A DNA stretch of 19,191 nt, from NCBI GenBank assembly GCA_039815055.1, contig JBCCAA010000053.1:1-19191 (forward strand), written 5' to 3'. The first letter of the stretch is position 1. Each line of letters opens with the position of its first letter. A model generated the notes under the pieces. It ran no database searches and had not been told where the DNA came from. It saw only the letters and a program-made list of their open reading frames with translations. Origin of the DNA: UBA5336 sp039815055 (GTDB taxonomy: Bacteria; Pseudomonadota; Alphaproteobacteria; Caulobacterales; Hyphomonadaceae). Made by a program: the position numbers and the translations under genes. Shown here one piece after another: positions 7,909 to 15,060 of the stretch.

Positions 7909-7954
7909 CACCTTGCCCCGACGGGAAACTTCTTTTGATGTGGCGAGTATGGCC

Positions 7955-8038
7955 GGGCAGGGGTTAACGCGCTTTCATCAGTTCACCGACGAAACCGTCG
8001 GGTGTGTTTAGGATTTCTGCGCGCCTGTTAACCCCGCC
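7955..8038. repeat. Nested inverted repeat between the microprotein and the HD gene
   Basis: GGGGTTAAC (7960-7968) is matched exactly by GTTAACCCC (8027-8035). With small bulges the pairing extends inward by GCGC (7969-7972 with 8021-8024) and outward by GGC/GCC (7956-7958 with 8036-8038). Inside sits a second, perfect hairpin: CCGACG (7986-7991), loop AAAC, CGTCGG (7996-8001). The element lies about 45 bases before the HD gene start and about 45 bases before the start of the divergent microprotein gene. It may be a structured 5' leader, two operator half-sites each containing the palindrome GTTAAC, or a terminator-like element. Confidence 0.55.
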
Positions 8039-8082
8039 GCATTACAGGTGACGGCGCCTTGCTGCCACGTTAAGACGCGCAG

Positions 8083-8715
8083 ATGAGCCGATCTCGCACC
8101 ACCCGTTCTGCCGCTGCGCCACGTGCCTGGCAACGCATGTTGTCTGGGCGGCGACTGGACCTGCTCGATCCCTCTCCGCTCGACATCGAAATTGAGGATA
8201 TCGCCCACGGACTGGCCCGTGTTGCGCGGTGGAATGGCCAGACCACCGGGCCGTTTGCGTTTTCAGTTGCCCAGCATTCGCTTGTGGTCGAAGAGCTGGT
8301 GCGAGCGCTGCAACCCGATGCCGGGCCAGAGCTGCAGATGGCCGCGCTGGTCCATGACGGACCGGAATATGTGGTGGGTGATATGATATCGCCGTTCAAA
8401 GCGGTGCTTGGTGGTGACTACAAGGCTGTAGAAGATCGGCTGACCCGCGCCATTCATTTGCGGTTTGGCTTGCCGGCTGCGATGCCTGCGGCCTGGAAAA
8501 AGGTGATCAAACGCGCCGATTTGATTTGCGCCTGGCTGGAAGCGACCCAGCTGGCCGGATTTTCCGAAGACGAGGCCGACGGGTTTTTCATTCATCCGTC
8601 CGACGACCAGATGATGAATTTGGATCCGCTCGAGCCCGGCGATGCACAGACGGCGTTTATTTCCCGGTTCGAGACGCTGATCCGTGCGATGGACCATGCC
8701 GGAGCGACCAAGTGA
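8083..8715 (+). CDS. YfbR-like HD-domain nucleotidase, 210 aa
   Basis: The HD-superfamily residues are present: Arg49-Trp50, His65 in AQHSL, the doublet His91-Asp92 followed by Glu95 and GD (99-100) in VHDGPEYVVGDMISPFK, then Tyr113, Glu117 and Asp146 in KRADLICAWLEA. This order matches E. coli YfbR, a metal-dependent 5'-deoxynucleotidase that dephosphorylates dNMPs in the cytoplasm. The first 25 residues are a basic extension not typical of YfbR, so the true start might lie somewhat downstream, although no better ATG is seen. Its stop codon overlaps the GTG start of the NadQ-like gene (GTGA), so the two are translationally coupled. Specificity for dNMPs as opposed to other nucleotides, for example pyridine nucleotides, is not settled by the motifs. 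Confidence 0.85.
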   Translation: MSRSRTTRSAAAPRAWQRMLSGRRLDLLDPSPLDIEIEDIAHGLARVARWNGQTTGPFAFSVAQHSLVVEELVRALQPDAGPELQMAALVHDGPEYVVGDMISPFKAVLGGDYKAVEDRLTRAIHLRFGLPAAMPAAWKKVIKRADLICAWLEATQLAGFSEDEADGFFIHPSDDQMMNLDPLEPGDAQTAFISRFETLIRAMDHAGATK

Positions 8716-9656
8716 GCGCGTCACTGCAGATCGGGCTGTCTGCGGTGATTGTCGCGGTGGATGGCGATCAACCTCTGGCACTGTTGACGCGCCGCAGCGA
8801 TGGCGAACTGGCCCTGCCATTCGGCCCGTTCGATCCAGAAGGGCACCGCACATTTGAACTTGGCCTGCGCGGTTGGGTGCGACAGCAAACGGGCTTCCAG
8901 CTGGGATATGTTGAACAGCTCTACACATTCGGTGATCTGGGTCGGGAGACGCCACGCGCCCGGGCCAGCGCTGACAGTGGCGATCCGCGCGTAATCTCTG
9001 TCGGTTACCTCGCGCTTACGCCGGCAGCAGCCGAGATCGACACAAGTTTTGATGCCCATTGGGGTGGTTGGTACAGCCTGTTTCCGTGGGAAGACCACCG
9101 GCGAGGACGACCGGGACTCATCGATCTGGAAATTGCGCCACGCCTGATTTCCTGGGCGGCGGGCAATGCGGCCCGGCTGGACCGTGCACGTGTTGCGTTC
9201 GGTCTCGATGGCCAGGCCTGGGTCGAGGAATGGGTGCTGGAGCGCTATGAGTTGTTGTATGAGGCCGGGCTCGTGGCTGAATGCGCCCGGGATGCGGGCC
9301 TGCCGACCGATGGTGTTCAGGTTGGAATATCGATGGCGTCTGATCACCGGCGCATTCTGGCTACCGCCATGGGCCGACTAAGGGGTAAAATGAAGTATCG
9401 CCCGGTCGTCTTTGAAATGATGGCGGAAACTTTCACCCTTTCGGCGTTGCAAGCCTCAGCCGAAGCGATCCTCGGTCTGTCGCTGCACAAACAGAATTTC
9501 CGCCGTTCCCTGGACAAAACAGGGCTGACCGAAGGCACTGGCATCACTGAGCCATCGACGGGTGGCCGTCCAGCAGAATTGTTCCGCTTCAAACGCGAAC
9601 TGCTCCGCCAGAAAGCTGTCAGGGGCATCTCGACGCCACTTCGCCGAGACGGTTAG
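8712..9656 (+). CDS. nadQ: NadQ/NrtR-like NAD regulator with degenerate Nudix domain, 314 aa
   Basis: The start is GTG 8712, which overlaps the upstream stop (GTGA) and has GGAG at 7-base spacing; the longer open frame upstream lies inside the HD gene and is rejected. Residues 8-140 form a Nudix-like domain, but the catalytic box is degenerate: where a hydrolase has REUxEExGU, this protein has RGWVRQQTGF (53-62). Residues about 225-300 form a winged helix (YRPVVFEMM, LGLSLHKQNFRRSLDKTGL, GRPAELFRF) as in NrtR-type regulators, where the Nudix fold senses an NAD-related ligand and the wing binds DNA. The protein resembles the alphaproteobacterial COG4111 regulators named NadQ, which are predicted to control NAD synthesis genes. 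No nad gene lies in the window. The name is given with moderate confidence. Confidence 0.75.
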   Translation: MSASLQIGLSAVIVAVDGDQPLALLTRRSDGELALPFGPFDPEGHRTFELGLRGWVRQQTGFQLGYVEQLYTFGDLGRETPRARASADSGDPRVISVGYLALTPAAAEIDTSFDAHWGGWYSLFPWEDHRRGRPGLIDLEIAPRLISWAAGNAARLDRARVAFGLDGQAWVEEWVLERYELLYEAGLVAECARDAGLPTDGVQVGISMASDHRRILATAMGRLRGKMKYRPVVFEMMAETFTLSALQASAEAILGLSLHKQNFRRSLDKTGLTEGTGITEPSTGGRPAELFRFKRELLRQKAVRGISTPLRRDG

Positions 9657-9720
9657 CTATCAGATGTTTGTTGCCCCCCGCGCTAGGATGGCCGGTGACC
9701 CTGGCCAAGGGAAAATGAGC

Positions 9721-10494
9721 TTAGCTCGCCGCCGCGGCCTGAACCAGCTGATCGAAGGCTTCATCAGCGGCATCTGCGAGGTCTGCAACGGCCCGGGCTT
9801 CGGCAGTTTCAGCCAATTCAACAAGGCGGGAAGATGTGTCGATTACGCGCGCATGGCCATTTTCTTCGGCATGGCCTGTCAGTGTCGCATAGGGATATCC
9901 ATTGCGGACATCCAGAAGGATGGCGCTTGCGGATGCTTCGACCTCGACGCCGCGTGTCGGCAGGACGAACATGCCAATGATGGTGAGATCTGCGACGGCA
10001 ATGTCGTTGGCGCGTTCGCGCTTCGACGTGCCCACTTCATAGATCAGAACATAGTCGAGGTGCTGGCGTGCCGCGCCGCGGCGAACGTCGGCAATTACAT
10101 TGGCGGCTGACGAACGACCGGGCGCGCGTGGCTCTGCCACCATTTCCGCGATCAACGGGCTGACTGGGATAAAATCTCCCATCTCTGGTCCGATCTGCTC
10201 TGCCATTTTCTGCCAGATCGCGGCTTCATCAGCCGGGATCGTCTGCAGCTGACCCCATTGGATGCGGGCCAGACCGATGCGCGCCGGGAACTCAAGCTGA
10301 GGCTCAATCTGGGCGATGCGCATCACATCGGCATCGACATCGCCATGGGCGCCGTCAGCTTTGGCAAAGTCGGCCTTATAATTGTCATAGCGCGCGATGT
10401 ACGACGCACCTGATGTAGACTGGGTGTGGGCCGAACAGGCGGTCAGGGCGAGCAGCCCGGCCACGGCGGAGGCGGTGAGTTTAAGGTTAATCAT
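9721..10494 (-). CDS. Conserved lipoprotein, 257 aa
   Basis: ATG 10494 follows an AGAGGGAC ribosome-binding site and starts a lipoprotein signal peptide with lipobox LTAC, so Cys20 should be lipidated; the residue after it is Ser, which suggests outer-membrane sorting. The mature part runs ASYIARYDNY, a segment EPQLEFPARIGLARIQWG (about 71-88), then RRGAARQHLDYVLIYEVG and ADLTIIGMFVLPTRGVEVEASASAILLDVRNGYPY, which looks like an alternating alpha/beta domain of the kind seen in envelope-assembly lipoproteins. I believe related hypothetical lipoproteins occur across alphaproteobacteria, but no function is known to me. The alanine-rich C-terminus (about 220-255) is probably helical. It is divergent from ruvC, with 164 bases between starts, and ends 64 bases from the nadQ stop. 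Confidence 0.75.
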   Translation of the reverse strand: MINLKLTASAVAGLLALTACSAHTQSTSGASYIARYDNYKADFAKADGAHGDVDADVMRIAQIEPQLEFPARIGLARIQWGQLQTIPADEAAIWQKMAEQIGPEMGDFIPVSPLIAEMVAEPRAPGRSSAANVIADVRRGAARQHLDYVLIYEVGTSKRERANDIAVADLTIIGMFVLPTRGVEVEASASAILLDVRNGYPYATLTGHAEENGHARVIDTSSRLVELAETAEARAVADLADAADEAFDQLVQAAAAS

Positions 10495-10602
10495 GGCGAG
10501 GTCCCTCTTGCAGAATGCGAGTAAATGATCACTAACTAAGGCAAAAATATGGCGAGCCGCGCTGTGTTCTGGCCGGGGGTCTCGATAAACTCCATTTGCC
10601 AT

Positions 10603-10617
10603 GAACAAAGCGCGAAA
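10603..10617 (-). promoter_or_regulatory. Possible degenerate LexA (SOS) box upstream of ruvC
   Basis: On the minus strand this reads TTTC-N7-GTTC, one mismatch from the alphaproteobacterial LexA motif GTTC-N7-GTTC. It lies about 45 bases before the ruvC start, a sensible place for an operator, and ruv genes are SOS-induced in many bacteria. A one-mismatch match to an 8-base motif is weak evidence alone. Confidence 0.3.
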
Positions 10618-10658
10618 ACTGCAAGACGACATTAACCTTCAGCCGGGTTAGTGTGCCC

Positions 10659-11159
10659 ATGATGAGCGAGACGATTCGAATATTGGGCATTGATCCCGGC
10701 CTTCGCGCCACCGGTTGGGGCGTGGTCGAACAGACCGGCGCCAAGCTGAGCTACGTCGCCCATGGGGTGATCAAAGTGGACCCCACCGCCGCGCTTGCCG
10801 TGCGACTGGCCGGTATTTTTACTGAAGTCGCCGCCCTGGCGCTGACCCACAGGCCACACCTGGCGGGTGTGGAAGAAACGCTGGTGAATGCCGGCGCGCG
10901 TTCGGCCCTGAAACTCGGGCAGGCACGGGGCGCAGCTATGGCGGCGCTGGCACGTGGAGGTGTGGAGGTGTCTGAACACGCCCCGCGCCAGATCAAGCTG
11001 GCGGTCGTTGGAACAGGTGCAGCCGACAAAGACCAGGTGGCCTTCATGGTGCAGCGTTTGTTGCCGCGCGCTGGGAAAGTCACCTCCGACGCTGCCGATG
11101 CCCTGGCATGCGCTATCTGCGCCGCCCACCATGGCAGTCTGGGAAGGCGGGTCGCATGA
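10659..11159 (+). CDS. ruvC: Holliday junction resolvase RuvC, 166 aa
   Basis: RuvC cuts Holliday junctions symmetrically at the end of recombinational repair, working with the RuvAB branch-migration motor. The RNase H-like fold and its acidic residues are clear: LGIDPG (Asp12), GVEETLVN (Glu72) and SDAADALA (Asp144, Asp147), with the LKLGQARG block (85-92) between. Length is normal for the family. The start is ambiguous between ATG 10659 and ATG 10662, with GTG 10653 also in frame; none has a good Shine-Dalgarno, so initiation may be weak or leader-dependent. The stop overlaps the ruvA start by ATGA. The three ruv genes form one operon, in the C-A-B order seen in other alphaproteobacteria. 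Confidence 0.95.
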   Translation: MMSETIRILGIDPGLRATGWGVVEQTGAKLSYVAHGVIKVDPTAALAVRLAGIFTEVAALALTHRPHLAGVEETLVNAGARSALKLGQARGAAMAALARGGVEVSEHAPRQIKLAVVGTGAADKDQVAFMVQRLLPRAGKVTSDAADALACAICAAHHGSLGRRVA

Positions 11160-11779
11160 TCATTGGGCGTTTGAAGGGCGAAATTGCCGCGGTGGGAACA
11201 GACACTGTGCTGATCGATGTGAATGGTGTGGGCTATGTCGCCCAGGCCGGTGCGCGCACGCTGACGAAGCTCTCGACAGGCCAAACCGCTGAACTGCACG
11301 TTGAAACCAAAGTCACCGAGAATTCCATCGCGCTTTATGCCTTTCTCAGTGATGAGGAACGCGCCTGGTTTGTACGTCTGCAAGATGTGCACGGCGTGGC
11401 GGGCAAGGCGGCAATGGCGGTGCTTGATGTGATCAGCCCGGCCGAATTGATGGATGCGATTGCGCTTGGCGATGTGGCAACGGTGACGCGTGCCAAGGGG
11501 GTCGGCAAAAAGCTGGCGGAACGTATTGTCGGCGAACTGGCCGGAAAAGCGCCGCCCATGGGCCGGTTCGGCAGCTTCGGCGTTAAGGATGTGCCTGGCA
11601 TGGCCAGCGCAGCCGCGCCCGTCAGTGGCGCGCGCCAGGAAGCCATCTCGGCGTTGCAAAATCTCGGTTATGGTCCAACAGACGCAGCGCGCGCCGTCGC
11701 CATGGTCGCCAAAGCGGACCCAGATGCGGGCACAGCGACACTTATCAAGGCTGCGCTCAAGGAGCTTAGCCCGTCATGA
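11156..11779 (+). CDS. ruvA: Holliday junction DNA helicase subunit RuvA, 207 aa
   Basis: RuvA binds the four-way junction as a tetramer and loads RuvB. The N-terminal OB-fold opens with MIIGRLKGEIAAVG; two helix-hairpin-helix motifs follow, the second visible as RAKGVGKKLAERIVGEL (about 117-133). A flexible linker rich in Gly, Ala and Pro (about 135-160) leads to the C-terminal RuvB-binding domain, seen as ARQEAISALQNLGYGPTDAARAV. The length matches the family (about 200). Start ATG 11156 overlaps the ruvC stop by 4 bases, and its own stop overlaps the ruvB start by 4 bases, so all three proteins are made by coupled translation. Confidence 0.96.
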   Translation: MIIGRLKGEIAAVGTDTVLIDVNGVGYVAQAGARTLTKLSTGQTAELHVETKVTENSIALYAFLSDEERAWFVRLQDVHGVAGKAAMAVLDVISPAELMDAIALGDVATVTRAKGVGKKLAERIVGELAGKAPPMGRFGSFGVKDVPGMASAAAPVSGARQEAISALQNLGYGPTDAARAVAMVAKADPDAGTATLIKAALKELSPS

Positions 11780-12804
11780 GCCGGGACGGTTCCATCACCG
11801 ACCCCGAAGCGCAAATTGGCGAAGCGCTCGACCGGGCGCTGCGGCCCCAGACTTTTGCCGACTATATCGGCCAGGACACGGCGAAATCGAACCTCAAGGT
11901 CTATGTCGAGGCCGCGCGGGGGCGGGGCGAGGCGCTGGACCATGTGCTGCTGTTCGGCCCGCCGGGCCTCGGCAAAACCACGCTGGCGCAAATTCTCAGC
12001 CGGGAAATGGGCGTCGGCTTTCGCGCCACGTCTGGGCCGGTTATCGCCAAGGCCGGGGACTTGGTGGCGATCCTCACCAACCTCGAAGCCAATGACGTGC
12101 TCTTCATTGATGAGATCCACCGGCTGCCCGCTGCCGTGGAGGAAATCCTCTATCCGGCGATGGAAGACTATGCCGTCGACATCGTGATCGGGGAGGGGCC
12201 GTCGGCGCGGTCTGTGCGGCTTGACCTGCAGCCCTTCACCCTTGTCGGCGCGACGACCCGGGCGGGCCTGCTCGCCACGCCGCTCCGCGACCGGTTCGGC
12301 ATCCCGGTACGACTGCAATTTTATGAGCCCGAGCAACTCGCGCTCATCGTGCGGGCCGCCGCTGCCAAGTTGCAAGCGCCGATCACGGAAGATGGCGCGG
12401 TGGAAATCGCCCGCCGCGCCCGGGGCACTCCGCGCATCGCGCTACGACTGCTGCGCCGGGTTCGTGACTTTGCCGAAGCGGAGGGTGAACAGATCGACCG
12501 TCCCGCCGCGGATCGTGCGCTCGCCCGGCTTGAAGTCGATAGCGAAGGCCTGGATGCCCTCGACCGGCGCTATCTTGAAGCCCTGGTAAAAACCTATGCC
12601 GGGGGGCCGGTGGGCGTGGATACGCTGGCGGCTGTGCTCAGCGAGGCGCGCGATGCGGTGGAAGATGTCATCGAGCCGTTTCTAATGCAAAAGGGCTATG
12701 TCGCGCGCACGCCGCGTGGTCGCGTTGCTGCGCCGGGCGCTTACACGCGGATGGGGTTGAAACCGCCCGGACAATTGCAGAGTGGGTTGTTCGAAGAAGA
12801 CTAG
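11776..12804 (+). CDS. ruvB: Holliday junction DNA helicase ATPase RuvB, 342 aa
   Basis: RuvB is the hexameric AAA+ motor that drives branch migration. Visible motifs in order: LRPQTFADYIGQ (22-33), Walker A GPPGLGKTT (61-69), Walker B VLFIDEIHRLP (108-118), sensor 1 GATTRAG (158-164), the arginine-finger region LRDRFGI (170-176), and the sensor-2 segment RGTPRIALRLLRRVRDFA. The C-terminal winged helix ends with TPRGRVAAPGAYTRMG. Length and motifs are complete. Its TAG stop lies within CTAG 12801-12804, which also supplies the stop of the convergent phaZ gene, so no terminator separates the two genes. Confidence 0.97.
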   Translation: MSRDGSITDPEAQIGEALDRALRPQTFADYIGQDTAKSNLKVYVEAARGRGEALDHVLLFGPPGLGKTTLAQILSREMGVGFRATSGPVIAKAGDLVAILTNLEANDVLFIDEIHRLPAAVEEILYPAMEDYAVDIVIGEGPSARSVRLDLQPFTLVGATTRAGLLATPLRDRFGIPVRLQFYEPEQLALIVRAAAAKLQAPITEDGAVEIARRARGTPRIALRLLRRVRDFAEAEGEQIDRPAADRALARLEVDSEGLDALDRRYLEALVKTYAGGPVGVDTLAAVLSEARDAVEDVIEPFLMQKGYVARTPRGRVAAPGAYTRMGLKPPGQLQSGLFEED

Positions 12805-14099
12805 CCAGCCTTGCGCAGACGCACTTCAGCGGCAGCTTCTTCCCGGTCGCGTTTCACGAACTGATTGGTGAATTGATTTACTCGCGGCACGATTTCGTTG
12901 CGAAAGCGAGAGCCGTTGAACACGCCATAATGGCCGACATCGGGCTGGATATAGTCTACGCGCATGTCGGCGGGCAGGTTGGTACACAGGTCATGGGCCG
13001 CCTGGGTCTGGCCGATGCCGGAGATGTCGTCTTTCTCGCCTTCAACCGTCATCAGCGCGACCTTTGTGACGGCTTCTGGGTTCACCAGCCGGCCGCGATG
13101 GTAAAACATGCCGCGAGCAAGATGATGTTCCTGGAACACTTTTTGGATGGTTTGCAGGTAGAACTCTTCGGTCAGGTCTAGCAACGACAGGTATTCATCA
13201 TAGAAGCTACGATGCTTTTCGATGCCGTCGCCATCGCCGCCCACCAGATGGTTGAAGAAGCGCCAATGGGCGTCCACGTGGCTTTCCCAGTTCATGTGCA
13301 TGAAGGATGATAGCTGGACAAAGCCCGGGTAGACCCGGCGCAACGCGCCAGGATACGGCGCGGGCACCGTGTAGATCATGTTCTCTTCAAACCAACTGAA
13401 CGGGCGTTCTTCGGCCAGCAGGTTTGGCACCGTCGGCGAGCGGCGCGCGTCAATCGGTGAGCCCATGAACGTCATGGTCGCCGGAAGCGCAGGGTCTTCG
13501 TCTTCAGACATCATCGAGATTGCGGCGAGGACCGGAGGGCCGGGCTGGCAGACCGCCAGCACATTGGCGCCGGGGCCAACCGCGGTGATCATGTCCCGGA
13601 TGTGATCGATATAGTCGTCCAGATCGAAGCGGCCGAGCCAGATGGGTAACTTTCGCGCGTCTGTCCAGTCGGTGATGTAAACCTCATGGGTCGGCAAAAA
13701 CGCCTCGACCGTGCCGCGCAGCAGCGTGGCGTAGTGGCCGGAAAGCGGCGCTGCGATGATGATGCGAGGCTGTGGCGGGGCGTCTTTGCCCAGCGCCAGT
13801 TCCATGGCATCGGGGTCACGGCGGAAATGGATCAGCGAACACCATGGTGAGGACCATGCGACTTCCGGGGTGATGTCCACGGATACGGCATTGATTCGCG
13901 TTTGGTCTATTTGCCAGTCCGGCTTTCCGTAGAACCGCGTGGCGCTTTCAAAGACGTTAGACATGGCGACCAGCGACTTGCCATAGTCGGTCTTTGCCAT
14001 TGGATTCATAGGCGATTGCATCATGACGCGGCTGGCTTTTGCCGCCACACGGAGCGGAGCCATGGCGGCGCGATTCAACTCAACAAGCGTATACAGCAT
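12801..14099 (-). CDS. phaZ: Intracellular polyhydroxyalkanoate (PHB) depolymerase, 432 aa
   Basis: The protein degrades stored poly-3-hydroxybutyrate granules in the cytoplasm. It matches the PhaZ1 type of intracellular depolymerase: the nucleophile is a cysteine in LAVCQPGPPVLAA (Cys184), with the acid in VEGEKDDISGIGQT (Asp357 or Asp358) and His390 in PDVGHYGVFNG. These positions nearly coincide with the Cys-Asp-His triad of the Cupriavidus enzyme. Other family blocks such as AAPLSGHYATLLRGTVEAFLP-type (116-136) and YITDWTDAR (141-149) are present. There is no signal peptide, as expected. Start ATG 14099 gives the usual family N-terminus; the frame upstream is open but unlike the family. 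A small C-terminal extension is charged. No PHA synthase, phasin or phaR gene is in the window. Confidence 0.92.
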   Translation of the reverse strand: MLYTLVELNRAAMAPLRVAAKASRVMMQSPMNPMAKTDYGKSLVAMSNVFESATRFYGKPDWQIDQTRINAVSVDITPEVAWSSPWCSLIHFRRDPDAMELALGKDAPPQPRIIIAAPLSGHYATLLRGTVEAFLPTHEVYITDWTDARKLPIWLGRFDLDDYIDHIRDMITAVGPGANVLAVCQPGPPVLAAISMMSEDEDPALPATMTFMGSPIDARRSPTVPNLLAEERPFSWFEENMIYTVPAPYPGALRRVYPGFVQLSSFMHMNWESHVDAHWRFFNHLVGGDGDGIEKHRSFYDEYLSLLDLTEEFYLQTIQKVFQEHHLARGMFYHRGRLVNPEAVTKVALMTVEGEKDDISGIGQTQAAHDLCTNLPADMRVDYIQPDVGHYGVFNGSRFRNEIVPRVNQFTNQFVKRDREEAAAEVRLRKAG

Positions 14100-14134
14100 G
14101 AAAGACCCGGCACTCCACCCTATTGTTGCGCTGC

Positions 14135-14163
14135 AGCATAGGCCGATTGCCGGGCAGATGCAA
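14135..14163 (-). promoter_or_regulatory. phaZ: Candidate phaZ promoter, TTGCAT-N17-TATGCT
   Basis: On the minus strand TTGCAT (14163-14158) is 17 bases from TATGCT (14140-14135), which would start transcription near 14128 and give a leader of about 29 bases before the phaZ ATG. The palindrome GCTGCAGC (14130-14137) overlaps the -10 end, a suitable place for a repressor. Both hexamers are imperfect, so this is tentative. Confidence 0.3.
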
Positions 14164-14298
14164 ATTCGTTCCCCAGCCAAGCGATCAGGCAGGGCGTTCC
14201 ACCTCAAGTTTACCTTTCGACTTTTCAAGGCGCACTGATGTTGACCCGCAGCTGCAACGTGCGCCAGCTGCTCATTCAGATGATCAGGGAGAACAGCA

Positions 14299-15060
14299 AT
14301 GGCGCTGCCTCACCACATATTCGACGCGCCGTCAGGCCGCAGACTTGCTTATCGCCAGACGGTTGGCAGCAGCGGTGCGAATTTTGTCTGGTTATCGGGG
14401 TTCAATTCCGACATGGAAGGCTCGAAGGTGACCGAGCTGGAGGCGTGGGCCGGGGAGGCGGGCCACGGCTTTACCGCTTTCGACTATTCCGGCCATGGCC
14501 AGTCAAGTGGCCGGTTTCAGGACGGGACCATCACCCACTGGCATGAAGATGCACTTGCGGTTTTGGATGGGCTCACCGAGGGCCCGCAAGTCCTTGTTGG
14601 GTCGTCTATGGGCGGTTGGATGGCCCTTCTGGCAGCGCGCGCCCGGTCTGCGCGCGTGGCGGGGCTGGTGCTAATCGCGCCGGCGCCGGATTTCACAGCC
14701 GAGTTGATGTGGCCAAACCTGCCGCCTGAAGCGAAGAAAGAAATCCAGGAGACTGGACTTCACATGCAGCCGTCTGATTATGGCGCCCCGGTGCCGATTA
14801 CGCGCGCGCTGATCGACAGCGGTAACCAGCATCTCATCTTTGCAGAACCCTTTGCCTTCGACGGCCCGGTCCGGATCCTCCAGGGCCTGCAGGATCCCGA
14901 CGTTCCGCACACCCATGCCGAACGGCTCGTGGGCCATATTCGGTCATCTGACCTGGTGTTCACCCTCATCAAGGATGGCGACCACCGCTTGTCGCGGGAC
15001 CAGGACATTGCGCGCTTGATTGCGACATGCGGGGAATATGCTCTAGCTAGCCCTTGGTGA
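14299..15060 (+). CDS. ABHD10-like alpha/beta-hydrolase esterase, 253 aa
   Basis: A serine hydrolase with nucleophile elbow GSSMGG (Ser103), acid Asp199 in GLQDPDVP and His229 in KDGDHRLS. The oxyanion-side motif WLSGFNSDMEGSK (31-43) and FDYSGHGQSSG (61-71) with DGTITHWHED (75-84) match the ABHD10 subfamily, whose members include mitochondrial acyl-protein thioesterase and glucuronide esterase activities. A bacterial substrate is not known; small acyl or carboxyl esters are likely. ATG 14299 has AGGGAG at good spacing. It is divergent from phaZ, with 199 bases between the starts, so a common theme of ester turnover is possible but unproven. Its last 14 bases overlap the end of the convergent zeta-subunit gene. 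Confidence 0.88.
   Translation: MALPHHIFDAPSGRRLAYRQTVGSSGANFVWLSGFNSDMEGSKVTELEAWAGEAGHGFTAFDYSGHGQSSGRFQDGTITHWHEDALAVLDGLTEGPQVLVGSSMGGWMALLAARARSARVAGLVLIAPAPDFTAELMWPNLPPEAKKEIQETGLHMQPSDYGAPVPITRALIDSGNQHLIFAEPFAFDGPVRILQGLQDPDVPHTHAERLVGHIRSSDLVFTLIKDGDHRLSRDQDIARLIATCGEYALASPW

Noticed and set aside
7960..8035. GTTAAC sites as CtrA boxes
   Set aside because: The CtrA motif needs TTAA-N7-TTAA spacing; the two sites here are about 60 bases apart in inverted orientation.
8526..8711. 62-residue N-terminal extension of the NadQ-like protein
   Set aside because: It lies inside the HD gene in another frame; GTG 8712 has GGAG at 7 bases and the GTGA overlap typical of coupled genes.
9689..9707. 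TGGCC/GGCCA dyad between the nadQ and lipoprotein stops as a bidirectional terminator
   Set aside because: The stem is only 5 bp with a 9-base loop and no T-run on either side; too weak to annotate.
10633..10650. TAACC/GGTTA dyad just before ruvC
   Set aside because: A 5-base repeat across 8 bases is expected by chance at this density and has no further pairing.
10751..11659. 302-aa open frame antisense to ruvC and ruvA
   Set aside because: Both sense genes are unambiguous and highly conserved; the antisense frame has no domain and no start signal.
11668..12375. 235-aa open frame antisense to ruvA and ruvB
   Set aside because: Shadow of conserved ruv coding sequence without any start signal or recognisable motif.
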